Below, in pieces: positions 49,254 to 62,100 of a DNA stretch of 64,000 nucleotides. The notes beneath the pieces are model-generated. The model was given only the letters and a program-made list of their open reading frames with translations, was not told the origin of the DNA and ran no database searches. The position numbers and the translations under genes were made by a program. The DNA is taken from assembly GCF_001659605.2 (NCBI RefSeq), contig NC_035161.2, positions 1,364,001 to 1,428,000 on the forward strand. The letters are read 5' to 3'. The stretch is from Manihot esculenta (taxonomy: Eukaryota; Streptophyta; Magnoliopsida; Malpighiales; Euphorbiaceae). Position 1 is the first letter of the stretch. Each line of letters opens with the position of its first letter.

Positions 49254-49256
49254 CTG
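49254..49256 (-). promoter_or_regulatory. Candidate 3' splice acceptor just before gag
   Basis: Minus strand reads TGTTGTGTTTCAG, then seven bases, then ATG of gag. Element A has the same arrangement (AG at 41751-41752, ATG at 41761). Confidence 0.45.
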
Positions 49257-49464
49257 AAACACAACACATAACAAGCAAACTTTAGCATCATATGGTTCAT
49301 GTGGGCACACATGAATCCTCATCACATACATAGCAATCATAACATATCATCATGGCAAGACAGGACTCTACATCCTATCCTAGTGGACATGACTTTTCCT
49401 ATTGTGCTTGACCTTCTATAACTCTATGAGCCCGACACTCTAGGTCCGACCATATGAACCTAGG

Positions 49465-49476
49465 GCTCTGATACCA
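49465..49476 (-). promoter_or_regulatory. Primer binding site of element C, tRNA-iMet type
   Basis: Minus strand reads TGGTATCAGAGC, three bases after the 5' LTR end at 49480. Confidence 0.92.
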
Positions 49477-51158
49477 CTCTGTAACGACCCGAAAATCCGG
49501 ACCGCTACCGGCGCTAGGATCCAGATCGGCATAAGGCCGCCGGGACCCGTAGCAAGCCTGACATATAACCTGTAAACCTGTAAATCCCATACATGATCAA
49601 ACATATACATAAACCTGTAACTTTTTCTTTCATACATTTTCTCACATACCAAACTCAACCCGTACATGAACTATACAAAAACATAACTATAGTCCCTCTG
49701 TGGGATCTCATCAAAACCTCAAGAGGCAAAAATACATAAGTCGAGTTGGTTTACATAAACTTTCTCTATGGATCATGTATCAAATGGGATAACAAAAACT
49801 CATATGGTCAAGCACAATCTCTAATCCTCCATAACATTATACAATACATGTCTAAACATAACATTACAACATTATACAATTGGTCATGTCCACATTCTAT
49901 CTATTACATAACATATCTCTTCAATACTCTGGCTAACCTCCTGATCTACCCTGTACCTGCACATCTGGGGTTAGGGGAGAGGGGTGAGCTATAAAGCCCA
50001 GTGAGCAGAATAGTGTAAAACATTATATTATCTTTCATGTTTTCATGAAATGCAACATATCACAAACATATCACATAAGGATGATATTGTCACCAATAGT
50101 CCTCTACAATCCAAAGTGCCGGGACGTAGAATGGGTACAACCGGACTTTTCTCTTACTATAACTGTAACATGACATTCCAATATACCAGGGACGTAGAAT
50201 GGGTACAACCTGGTATCATTCTCTTACTATAAGCCGGGACGTAGAATGGGTACAACCGGCAATCATACTATAACATATCATACTATATCTCATCATATCA
50301 TATCGAGGACTAGAGGATCATTCAATGCTCATCCACATCATCATCATCAATTATGCAATGCAGCATATTCGTGAACTAATGCAAGCAACCTACTATATTA
50401 CATGGCAATCATGATGCATGGTTCATGCTCAAAATTAATAATTTCATTAATTAAAAACTTTAAAGTTCATTCCACTCACCTCTGGCTAGCTCTGACAAAC
50501 TCTGTAGCAGCTGGCTCACAGCTGGGGTCCTCGGTTCCTCGGGTCCGAACCTACACAGGTGGACTCAAATGAGGGACCAAACATACTTAAACATGACTCT
50601 AATATATTCCCCAAAAACCCCCTAAAACATCCTGAAAAACTCATAGGAATACATGCATGAAAAGGCTGGACAGGGCACTTTCGGCGGCAGGTTCGGCGGC
50701 CGAAAGTCCCTCCAGAGACGAAAGTCAGGCAGGTTCGGCGGCACCTTCGGCGGCCGAAAGTGCCAGACAGAGACGAAAGTCTCTTTTCGGGGGCACCTTC
50801 GGCAGCCGAATGCTGCCTCCACAAGAGGGGTTCGGCGGCCGAAACTCCCTTCGGCTGCCGAACCTGGTTTCTGCCAAACGGGCAGAAACTTGGTTCAAAT
50901 GAACCTCCTGCCTCCCAAAACCATAAATCATGCATAAACTAGCTCTAAAACATGCATATATCACACACATCACACCTAGGGGTCTCAAACTAACATATAC
51001 CCCAACTACAACACTTCAAACAACACATTCCAACATACATTGCTAAAAAAAAATCACATAAACCTAACATATGCTCAACTAACTCAAACATGCATTTCTA
51101 CCCCATAAAACTTCTTAAAACTTATTTAAAACATACATTGAGCTTAAGATCGGCTCTT

Positions 51159-51160
51159 AC
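51159..51160 (-). promoter_or_regulatory. Conserved splice-donor-like site in the 5' LTR of element C
   Basis: Minus strand TCTTCAAGAG|GTAAGAG. The same string occurs in every full-size LTR copy of the family in this window. A second site with GT at 50478-50479 (CAGAG|GTGAGTGG) is also shared. Confidence 0.45.
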
Positions 51161-51392
51161 CTCTTGAAGATCGAGAAAGAGACGACCCAACTCGGAGATC
51201 CAAGCAAAAGAGCTCCTGAGTTTCCAAAGCTCCAAAACTTGCCTTTAAAGCTTAAAACTTGCAATGTGGGTTTAAAACTCAAGAAAAATGGAGGAGATCT
51301 AGTGAAAGAACACAAGATTTGGGGAGAGGGAGGTCGGAAGTTAGCTGTGGCCGAAAATGGGAGAAAACTCGCCCATTTCGGCTAAGTGCCCC

Positions 51393-51399
51393 TTTTATA
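51393..51399 (-). promoter_or_regulatory. TATA box of the element C 5' LTR
   Basis: Minus strand TATAAAA within CTATAAAAGG. The same place in sister LTRs has TATATAAG or TATAAAGG. Confidence 0.65.
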
Positions 51400-51864
51400 G
51401 GTGGCTGGCCAGGCAACTTGCAATGTTCGGCGGCCGAACCTGCACTTCCCTCACTCACGCTTTCGGGGGCCTAACATGCCTCCTAATCACATGCATGTTC
51501 GGCGGCCGAACTTGACTTTCGGCGGCCGAACCTGAGTTTTCCTCCAAAGACTTTTTCATGAAAAACTCCTTTAATTTCATACTTAAAAACATTAAAACAT
51601 TTTATAAAAACATACTTTTACCCCTTCTAGAGGTTTCTGGCATCCGGGATTCCACCGGACGGTAGGAATTCCGATACCGGAGTCTAGCCGGGTATTACAG
51701 AACAGATCTAGGAGGAGGGTCTTCTGATGTGATGGAAGTGATGGATGAGGATCAGAGGAGGGATGGAAATCTGGATGTGAGCATGTCTGAGGAGGGTACA
51801 GGGGAGTCTCAGGGAGGCGCTCAGGCCTCGGGGTTTGGTTATCCACCCCAGTATCTGCCCTTTC

Positions 51865-52556
51865 TGTAATACCCGGCTAGAGTCTGGCACCGGAATTCTA
51901 CTGTCCGGTGGAATTCAGGATGTCGGAACCCTCTAAAAGGGTAGTAGATATGTTTTTCTAAAGTCTTTGAGTATGTTTTAATGTGTTAAGCGTAAAAGGA
52001 AATGTGTTAAGTGTAAAAGGAAATGAGTTTTTGAAAGAAAAGCACCAAGGAGGAAAAGCCAGGTTCGGCCGCCGAAGGTGATTTTCGGCCGCCGAACATG
52101 CATGGCTTGCGGAATCACGTTTGGCCGCCGAAGGTGGTCTAGCCAGCCACCTATAAAAGGCCCTAGGTCGGTGAATAGATAAGATTTCTTCCAATTTCAC
52201 AGACAGAGGTGAGACCATGCTCTTCCTTTGCTCTATACCAAGGTTCAACCAGTGCATGCACTAACTCTGAACTCTTTGCACAGACCCCTTCTCTAGAGCC
52301 CTCATCAAACACTCTAGTTGGGTCCACACAATATCAGTTAAACCTGGTTTTCCTTCTCATCAACAATCATTTCCATAAACAGACCATGTATACAAAAAGG
52401 GATTTACAAAACATAAGGGTTTTGACAGTAAATGTTTGATCATGTATGGGATTTTACAGGTACACAAAGAGTATAGCAGGCTTGCTACGGGTCCCGGCGA
52501 CCTTAAGTCGACCTGGATCCTAGCATCGGTAGCGGTCCGGTTTTCGGGTCGTTACA
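51865..52556 (+). mobile_element. LTR D: short, rearranged Tekay-type LTR, TSD CTTTC
   Basis: Starts TGTAATACCCGG and ends GGTCGTTACA. CTTTC lies at 51860-51864 and 52557-52561. It is 692 bp against about 2.2 kb for its sisters. The outer parts are in plus orientation, but about 52230-52430 matches the family in antisense (for example AGAGCCCTCATCAAACACTC, where plus-oriented LTRs read the complement). So most of the interior is lost and one block is inverted. Confidence 0.8.
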
Positions 52557-52674
52557 CTTTCCACAAGGCTCAGGGTATCCGATGGGGGGTACATTGGATT
52601 ACTCCAGCTTTAACCCCTACCCTACCTTCATGCCTTATCCACCTTGCTATCCACCATACCCCCAATACCCAATG

Positions 52675-54931
52675 TGTAATACCCGGCTAGACTCCGGTAT
52701 CGAAATTCCTACCGTCCGGTGGAATCTCGGATGTTGGAAACCTCAAGAAAGGCAAAATCATGTTTTTATAAAATGTTTTAATGTATTTTATGGTTTTAAG
52801 CAAGAAAGAAATTGAGTTTTGAATGAAAAAGACTATGGAGGCATTCCTAGGTTCGGCCGCCGAACCTCAAGTTCGGCCGCCGAACATTGGATAGTTTAGG
52901 GGGGCAAGTTAGGCTTCCGAATGTAGCAAAGGTTCGGCCGCCGAACCTCATGTTCGGCCACCGAACTTGCATAAGTTTTGGAGGCATTTTAGGCTGCCGA
53001 AGGGTGGTCTGGCCAGCCCCTATATAAGGGCTCCATGGCAGAAACAAGCGAGCTTTCTCCCCCTTTTCGGCCAATGGTGAGTCCATGCTCTCCCATGGTC
53101 ATTTTTGATGTTTTTCCTCCAATCTTTCGAGTTTTAACGAGTTTTATCTTGGTTTGAAGATATTTGAGCAAAAAGAGTGAAGTTGGTGACTTGGAGACCA
53201 AAGGAGCGAGATCTCCCCCATCTCCGAGTTGGATCGTCTTCCCTCTCGATCTTCAAGAGGTAAGAGTGGATCCACACTTCTTTTCAAGTTTTAGTTGAGT
53301 TTCATGAAGTTTCTTGGGGTAGAAATGCATGTGTAGGTTTATGTTGAGTTTTTGGGTTATGTTGTGTTTATGGATAATGTTTGTTGTATGTGTATGTTTG
53401 ATGTGTTTTGGTTGGGGTTTAGGTTAGTTTGAGACCCCTATGTGCTCGTTGGTTTGAGTTTGCATGTTGTAGAATAGGTAAATGCATGATTGAATGGATT
53501 GGGAGGCTTTTATGCATTGTGGAGGCTGAGTTCTGCCCTTTGGAAGAACTCAGGTTCGGCAGCCGAAGGGACTTTCGGCCGCCGAACCTGCCTATGGAGG
53601 CCAGCCTTTGGCTGCCGAACCCTGCCCCCAAAAGTGGACTTTCGGCTCTGGAAGGGAGTTTCGGCCGCCGAAGGTGCCGCCGAACATGCATGAGTTTCGT
53701 CTCTGGAGGGAACCTTCGGCCACCGAAAGTGCCGTCGAAGGTGCATGACTTTCGGCTCTGGAGGGACTTTCGGCCGCCGAACCTGCCGCCGAAAGTGCCC
53801 TGATCAGCCCTCCTTTGCATGATTTCTATGATTGTTTTAAGGTGTTTTAGGGGGTTTGTGGGGAGTATTTAAGAGTCATGTTCATGTATGTTTGGTCCCT
53901 TATTTGAGTCCACCTGTGTAGGTTCGAACCCGAGGAACCGAGGACCCCAGCAGTGAGTCAGCTGCTTCAGTGTCTTGTTAGAGCTAGCCTAAGGTGAGTG
54001 GAATAACTCTTTATGCTTTAAAGTAAATAAATCAGTTTTTAGCATGATTCACGCATCATGAATGCCATGAGATATATTAGGGTACTTGCATTAGAATTCA
54101 CGAATATGTTGCATTGCATAATATGTTGATGATGTGGATGAATGTTGGATGATCCTTTGGCCCTCACTATGATATGATATGTTATGAGATGGTAATGATA
54201 CGGTGAAAGACCAGTGAGGCCCATTCTACGCCCCTGGCACTATGTAAGAGAAAGACCAGTGAGGCTCATTCTATGCCCCTGACATTAATGGAATGTTATG
54301 TTATGTTATGCTATGTAAGAGAAAGACCAGTGAGGCCCATTCTACGCCCCTGGCACTATTAGAATGTGTAGAGGGCTATAGGTGACAAATTCATCCTTGA
54401 TGTGATTTGTTGTGATGTGATGCATTCCATGATATCATATGTTTTAAATATAATGTTTTATTATTCTGCTCACTGGACTCTAGTAGCAAGAGTAAAGAAG
54501 TCTAGTATGTAGTAGAGTAGTGTGGACATGAGATATGATGTAATGTAAAGTATCATGATGTAATGTAATGTAATAATGTCTTTGAGGATTAGCACTGTGC
54601 TTGACCCTAGAGTTATAGTTAATCCCTTTTATACATGATTCATGTAATGTTTTAATGATGTTTTATGTTAAACCAAGCTTAATGTATGATATGTTACCCC
54701 ATTGGAGCATTTGATGAGGGCTCTAGTGTGGGGTTTTATGTTTATAGTTATGTGCATGCACAGATTAAGCTTGGTGATGAAAAAAAAATTTTAAAGTTTT
54801 TATGTATATGTATGATCATGTATGGGATTTAACAGGTTTACAGGAAGTATGTTAGGCTTGCTACGGGTCCCAGCAACCTTAAGTCGATCTGGATTCTAGC
54901 GCCGGTAGCGGTCTAATTTCGGGTCGTTATA
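52675..54931 (+). repeat. Right LTR of element A, probably chimeric
   Basis: Starts TGTAATACCCGG directly after gag DNA at 52674 and ends GGTCGTTATA before the TSD AAAAC. The last ~450 bp (from about 54484) closely match A's left LTR, including the decayed TA end. The first ~1.8 kb is much more diverged from it. At the switch about 50 bp are missing and a short AGC is shared by both parents. Confidence 0.75.
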
Positions 54932-54936
54932 AAAAC

Positions 54937-57009
54937 TATATTTCTATTATGCCAAAGTTATTTGTAGAGTTACCAATTGAGCTGCTTAATTTACTAGTTT
55001 AATTGCATACATATTAGACGGAGAACATCACCTAAACAAGAAAAAAAGGAAAAGAGAGAGGAATTAACAAAAATCAATAAAGTCCTAAACTAAAGAAAAA
55101 GAAAGGAGAACAAAACTAATTCCAATGGTCATAAGAAAGAGGTGAGGAAAAAGGAATTGATTTACAAACCCAAAACATAAATTAATTAAATCAGGCAAGC
55201 AAATAAATTACATATTGCAAGAATAAATCAAATAAAGAAAGAAATAATAAAAATAAAGAAAGAATTTAAGGAAATTAAATAAAAAATGCAAAATAAGAAT
55301 CAAATTTTCCTCTCAAATTAGAGAGGAATGATTCGACCAATTCTAATACACAATGGAGAATCCTAGCCGCCATCTACTACCTATTCTAATACTTAAACAT
55401 ACGTTACTATTACAAAATCAAATATCTTAGCATAAAAAAAGGAAAAAAATAGCCATGAATATAAAAACATAAAAATTAAACCTGCCGAAAAATTTCACAT
55501 AATTATTGACAATTCTAGCATCATACTATAAAATTCAAGAAAAAATAGTGAATATACTCAGAAAATTATGAAATTTTATGGAGATTTTCGAAACATATAG
55601 AAAAGAGTTATATTTTTTGCAATATAGCAGTAGTTTAGAGGCAGAAAGAAAAAAACTAAAAGCATGAAAGTCGTATTAAAATTATCAAATTTGATTTTAA
55701 ACTCAAAAATCATATAATTTGATAATTAGGAGACTAGTTATAGGTTCTTGAAGTTTTAAATACTGTATTGTAATTGATTAAATTTCAAATTGCCTTGTAA
55801 CTTTAAAAATTCATAATTAATTCAATATATATCATAAAAAAATGTAAATAATATATTCAAATTAAAGAAAATTTCTTGAAGAATATAATAAAAATATTTA
55901 GAGAGCCATAACCTTTCCCGATCAAAAGAAAGAGCTTGAACAAGTCTGATCATTTACATAGTTCTACACTAAATTTATATGCCCTCAAATTTCATATCAA
56001 AATTAATTTGAGAGGTTTTCAACATATATATTCAAATCAACTAAAGAAAATGTTTCTATTTTATGAATTTATTTATTTGTGCATATTACCTTTAGAAAAA
56101 TAAAAGAAAAGAAAAGAAAAGAAGAAGAAGAATGGAGAGGGGGTCGGCGACTTGTGCAAGAGAAAAGGGAGGTTCTCTTCTTTTTCCTAGAGAAAAATTA
56201 AGAGTTTTAGGGGAGCAAGGGAAGGAGAGAGTTGACTGCTAAATGAGAATTGGGAGAAAAATATGCTAGTTAGGTCTTTTTTGAAGAGAAAAATAAGCTT
56301 AGATAGGTCTATACACTAAAGAGGAAGCAAATCCTCTTCAAACCCTAATGACCGATGCCCTTTGAAGGCATTTTGGGCTAGTTTTTGCTGGATTTTTTGT
56401 CCAACCACTTCCTAATCAAATTACCCTTGAATTTCTCTAAGAGCTGAAAATAATTTAAAAAATCACATTTCTTTTCTTTGGTGGCCGAATGGGTCCTTGG
56501 AGCATTCAACCTCCACTCAAGTTTAGGCCTTAGCCCATTAGTTTCAAGAATCAATTAGTCATTTGATCCTTTTGAGAAGGCCTAGAAAGGAGAAAAAGAC
56601 AAAAAGATACCTCTATCCTTTCTTTTATTTTTTTTGCTTTTTTATTTTTATTTACTAATTTAATTATTTTTATTTGATTTAATTATTTTTTATTTTATTT
56701 TATATTATTTTTCCATGGCATAAAACATATCTCTACAACCCTAAAAATTAATTTTAAGTATATCGAGACCGTGATGTGATTCTCATGTTCGGGCCTTCAC
56801 TACTTTAGATTTCACTACTTTAGATGTGCATGTATACTTAGTACAAAATCAGAGTCAACAATACATGTCTATGTGATATGCATGGATTAATTGACTAATG
56901 TACAAAGTGAAACAATAGTAAATAGACCCACTTGAAAATCTTCCAACAAAATGAACGAGTCTGTGACTCTATACTATAATGGGTCTTGAATATTTGAGTT
57001 GTTGCTTAT
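54937..57009. other. AT-rich right flank of element A
   Basis: No gene was recognised. It continues the sequence interrupted at 39296 and may be part of an old Tat/Ogre-like LTR. Near 56750-56820 there is a tandem ACTACTTTAGAT duplication. Confidence 0.35.
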
Positions 57010-58600
57010 GGTTACATGGGAATGGCTTATTTGATACAAGTGGATCCTCTTAGTACTATTGATACTGATGCTAGTATTCACATTTATAATAATTTGCATG
57101 CACTAGCGGGTAGTAGGCTGTTAAGGAAATATCGTATATGCTTGAAGGTTGGAAATAGATCAAGTGTTGCTACTTAAGCCATTGGATCTACCTAATCTTT
57201 TTGTTCATGATTTTATAATATTTTTAGACTTTTTTTTCTATACACAAGATGATTATATAGACATTATTTATGTTTCTAGTATGACTATGAATAGATATGA
57301 TTTCAATTCATAGATAATAATTCCAATATTTATTTGCAAAATTAATTTGTTGGCAATGGGCACATAAGAAATGGATTGTACTATATTGGTTGCAAAAATA
57401 TTACAAATGCTCCAAATAATCCAAGTGAAATTAATGCAGTAAAATTAACCAAATCTAATCTAAAATATCTTTGGCTCTTAAGATTGAGACATATGGCATC
57501 AAGATAGGATCACTAAATTGGAAAAATTAAGATTTTTATCTTGATTGAATTGTAAACCTAATCTGATTTGTAAGACTTCTCTAAAGGGCAAGATGTCTTG
57601 ATTACCTTTTGTTGGACAAAATTTTAAAGTCAAATAAATTTTAAAAATCATAAATGCCAATGTATATAGACCATTTAAGGAAATGGCTAGAGAAGGTTAT
57701 GTCTACTTCATTACCTTTACTGATAATATATTAAGGTATTGATTTTTGTACTTAATGAAGCACAAATATGAATCCTTTGAAAAGTTTAAGAATTCAAGCG
57801 TGAAGTAGAAAAGCAAATAGGAAAGAGTATCAAAACTCTTTGATTGGATTGAGGAAGTGAATACTTAAGTATTGTTCAATGAATATTTGAAAGAATAGGA
57901 TATTATTTCACAATTAACACCTCTATTTCACAATTAACACCTTTTGACACTACACAGTTAAATGGAGTTATAAAAAAGAAAAACCCCACTTTATTAAATA
58001 TTGTGCATAACATGATCGGTTACATTGATTTTTCGATCTTCCTCTAAGCAATGCAATGGAAATAACATTATACCTTCTTAACCATGTTTCATCTAAATTA
58101 AGTGAAACTACCCCGTATCAGATATGATTTGGTAGGATAGCTTATATCAATGTTATCTTCCAAATGAACAAAAAGTTGCCATCAGTAGAGGTGGACTTTC
58201 TTAGGGAAACAATTTCTTCAGAAAGGAGGCAAAAGAAGAGAAATTGTATTGGATGAAGGGTCATCCAAATGAAAAAAATGACCAAATGAATATAGGTTCA
58301 TGACCTATTGATAATGTACTCAATGATAAAGATGTGATCACAGATGATACAACCCTAATAGATCTAATAGAGTATCTCATCCATCCAAGAGATATGGATT
58401 CTTTCACGAGGGTGAATTGTTTATTCATGAAGTAGTAGATTTTATAGATGATCCTATATTTGATATAGATTCTTTTGGTTAGAAGAAATAAAATTTGAAA
58501 TGGATTCCATATACAAGAATGATGTTTGGGATCTTTTGGATCCTCTTGAAGGTATTGCATTGATAGGATGTAAATAATTCTATAAGAGAAAGATGGTGAC
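57010..58600 (+). pseudogene. Decayed Ty1/copia polyprotein fragment
   Basis: Broken plus-strand frames show copia order. A protease-like TDASIHIYNNL with a VGN motif lies at ~57060-57170. An integrase zinc-finger region (WLLRLRHMAS) lies at ~57470. The integrase core (YGPFKEMAREGYVYFITFTDN-like) lies at ~57670-57730. The start of RT (VWDLLDPLEGIALIGCK) lies at ~58530-58580. Many stops and no LTR, so an old, dead copy. Confidence 0.65.
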
Positions 58601-59191
58601 AGTGCGGTTGTCGAAGCTGGTCAAAAATAACCTCTACGGTTATCAACAATCAATCCAATTTATTTATCCTAAATATACCAAAAACAGTTTAGAAGTTTTT
58701 AATTCCTAAATGAATTTAGAGATAAGTTTACGGATTTGATTTAGTGGTTAGAATTTTAAAGATTACTTTAAGGGTTAGAGATTGCAAACCTTAAATCCTA
58801 ATAGTAAGCCCATGATATGGGCAAATGAAATCATGACACCTGAAAAGCAAGAGCGTTCTTGCTCATACTTTTCCCTTTCCACTTTTCCTTAATTTATGGA
58901 TAAGAAGGCTAAAAAGAAGAATGCTTCTTCCTTGGGTGTTGGACGACAACAATAAATTTTATGTGAAAAAAAATTCCTTCTTCCTCCATTGATGCTCTTA
59001 TAATAAATTATAATTGAGAGTAAAATTGCAATTTGATCTACCTAGTATTTAGAAGACAATTCCACTATCTTTAAGGAGCACTTAGCCTAGCAAGGAGAGG
59101 GTGGAAGGTTCATCTATACACTTAAGTTGTTGAAGATTAATGGTATGAGCTAACTTTGGGAAACTTGCATTTAGAGATCTTACATTTCACT
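58601..59191. other. Unassigned spacer
   Basis: No feature was recognised between the copia remnant and the next Tekay LTR. Confidence 0.35.
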
Positions 59192-59196
59192 TAAAG

Positions 59197-62100
59197 TGTA
59201 ACGACCTGGAAACCGGACCGCTACCGGCGCTAGGGTTCAGATCGACTTAAGGTCGCCGGAATCCATAGCAAGCCTACTATGCATCCTGTATACCTGATAA
59301 AATCTCATACATGATCATACATTTTCATAAAAATTTAAACTTTTCGTCTACCAAACTTGACCTGCACATGCATCATAACTGTATACATAAAAATCTCATA
59401 CCAGAGCCCTCATCAAATGCTCCAGTAGGGTGAACATTTCATACATCAAGCTCGGTTCATCGTATCTCATCATTAAAATCTTTTACATAAAGATCATGTA
59501 TAACAGGGATTAATAAAACATAAACTAAGGCAAAGCACAAATCTAATCCATTACATATTACATGTCCACTACTATCCTATTACATGATTAAAAACATCAC
59601 CCTTGCTGACTTCCTGTCCTACCTCTGACCTGCAAACCTGGGGGTTAGAGGAAAGGGGTAAGCTACTAGAGCCTAGTGAGCAGAACCATAAAAACAGTTT
59701 TATAAACGTCTTTCATGAAATGCATTACAACACAAACAATTCACATCAAGGATGGACTTGTCACCAATAACCCTCTACATAATCCAATAGATGCCCGGTC
59801 CTCGATGGAGCTCCTCAGGACTTCCTCTTAAACATAACATAACATATCCAACTATGCCAGGGGTGTAGTGCAGGCCACACCTGGTCTTTCTCTTACATAT
59901 TGCCAGGGGCGTAGTGCAGGCCACACCTGGTCTTCCATATCATATCGTATCATAATATATCGAGGGCTAGTGGGTCATCTAATATCCATCCACATCAACA
60001 ATAAAATATGCAATGCGTCATATTCGTGAGTTCTAATGCAAGATAACCTAATACATAAACATGGCATTCGTGATGCATGAACATGCTAAAAATTTAGTTG
60101 CTTTAAAGAAAATAGTTCAGTTCTACTCACCTCTGGCTGACGCTAAACTGACTTTGAAGCAGCTAACTCACTGCTGGCCTCCTTGGTTTCTCAGGTCCGA
60201 TCCTACACAGGTGGACTCAAATGAGGAACCAAACACACTTTATAAGGACTCTAAACATCTCCCCAAAAACCCCTCAAAACATCATAAAACATGCATAGAA
60301 AATAGGTAAAAGCAAGGCTGGGCAGGGGACTTTCGGCGGCAGGTTCGGCGGCCGAAGGTCCCTACAGATTCGAAAGTCAGGCACTTTCGGAGGCAAGGTT
60401 CAGCGTCAGAAAGCCTTCACAGACCAGAAAGTCACTAACCTTCGGGGGCAGGTTCGGCGGCCGAAACTCCCCTCCAGAGCCGAAAGTCCATTCTTTCGGG
60501 GGCGAGTTTAGGCGGCCAAAGCTGCCTCCTCCAGTAGGTTCGGTGGCCAAACCTTACTTCGGCCGCTGAACCCGGGTCTTTCTGAGTGACAAAACTCGAT
60601 TCTGCCATCATGCTCAAGCCACCAAAACTGTAACGACCCGGAAACCGGACCGCTACCGGCGCTAGGATTCAGGTCAACTTAAGATCGCCGGAATCCGTAG
60701 CAAGCCTACTATGCACTCGGTGTACCTGATAAATCCCATACATGATCATACATTTCTATAAAAATGTTGAATTTTTTCATTTACCAAGCTTGACCTGTGC
60801 ATGCACTATCGCTGTAAACATAAAACCACATACTAGAGCCCTCATCAAATGCTCTAGATGGGTCATCATATATATATCAAGCTTGGTTCTCATCATAAAA
60901 CATCATAAAACATAATATAATGATCATGTACAAAAGGAATTAAACATACTCTAGGGCCAACCACAATACTATTCTCTATATACATTACATTACCGTATCT
61001 CTTTACATTACATAACTTTTCTTTACATGATGTCCACTACTATACATACACTTAGACTTTACCCTTGCTGCTACTCTGTCTTCTCTCTGTGGCCCTGAAA
61101 ACATGGATTTTAGGGAGAGGAGTGAGCTACTAGAGCCTAGTGAGTAGAACTATATAAAAAAACATTCAAATACATATGCCATTATGAAATGCGTCACATC
61201 ACAAGTAAATCACATCAAAGATGGACTGACCCAAAAATCCCTCTGCTCTGTGCCTGGCCTTCAAAGGAGCTCCTCAGGACTTTTGTTACATACAAATAAA
61301 CTCTGTGCCCGGCCCTCGATGGGGCTCCTCAGAGAGGGCTATTGAGTCGTCCTGTTGTCCATCCACATCCACAATAAATAATGCAATGCGTCATCTTCGT
61401 GGTCACTAATGCAATACAACCTACTATAGATACATGGCATTTATGATGCATGAAACATGCTAAAACTTTCCTTTACTTTAAAACACAGTTCAATTCCACT
61501 CACCTCTAGCACTGCTGGGCTAACTCTGGACCAACTAACTCTGTGGGCTTCCTCGGTTCCTCGAGTCCAATCCTACAAAGGTGGACTCAACTGAGGGACC
61601 AAACAACTCTAACATAACTCTGAAAAAACCCCCTAAAACATCATAAACATGCATGGAAAAATGGGCAAAGGAAGGCTGGACAGGGCACCTTCGGCGGCAC
61701 CTTCGGCTGCCGAATACCCTCTCCAGATCGAAAGTCAGGCACATTCGGCGGCACCTTCGGCGGCCAAAAGATGCGCCAGATCCGAAACTCAACTTTCGGG
61801 GGCAAGGTTAGGTGGCCAAAACATGCCTCCATAGGCAGGTTCGAGGGCCAAACATACCTTCGGCGGCCGAACCTGAGTTCATCTAGAACTCAGCATCTCA
61901 TGCATACAAGCCTCCCAAACCTTCCAAACACCCAAAACATGCATCCAACCTCTCAAAAACATGCATATGCCCTTATCCATGCATAAAGGGGCCTAAAAAC
62001 TAGTTTGAACCCCACAAACAACCACATAAACACATATATGCATAAAGGGTACATAAACCCTATCATGCACAACCATGCAACTCATGCATAAAAACCCTAA

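Larger units (their letters stand above)
41926..51699 (-). mobile_element. Element C: complete, young Tekay/Del-type chromovirus
   Basis: A 9774-bp element in minus orientation, flanked by GAACA at 41921-41925 and 51700-51704. It has LTRs 41926-44165 (3') and 49480-51699 (5'), primer site 49465-49476, polypurine tract 44166-44180 and one uninterrupted gag-pol frame. By eye the LTRs differ by four substitutions and one 20-bp tandem-unit indel, so the insertion is recent. LTR length over 2 kb and a C-terminal chromodomain-like region fit the Tekay/Del lineage. Confidence 0.93.
49480..51699 (-). repeat. 5' LTR of element C (2220 bp)
   Basis: Plus strand starts TGTAACGACCC and ends CGGGTATTACA. 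It is nearly identical to the 3' LTR. Confidence 0.93.
39297..54931 (+). mobile_element. Element A: gag-only Tekay-type element hosting two nested insertions
   Basis: Flanked by AAAAC at 39292-39296 and 54932-54936. It has a left LTR (39297-41496), primer site, leader and the 5' part of gag, then directly a right LTR (52675-54931). Element C (41926-51699) and LTR D (51865-52556) are inserted in its gag. Once these are discounted, the internal region is only about 700 bp: no protease, RT, RNase H or integrase, and no polypurine tract before the right LTR. The right LTR seems chimeric, which explains the missing pol. Confidence 0.85.

Noticed and set aside
48670..49271. Plus-strand frames within the gag region
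   Set aside because: Shadows of the minus-strand polyprotein of element C.
44264..49312. DPGAS in place of DSGA/DTGA as a broken protease
   Set aside because: Plant chromoviruses of this kind commonly have DPGA at this site, so it is not a defect.
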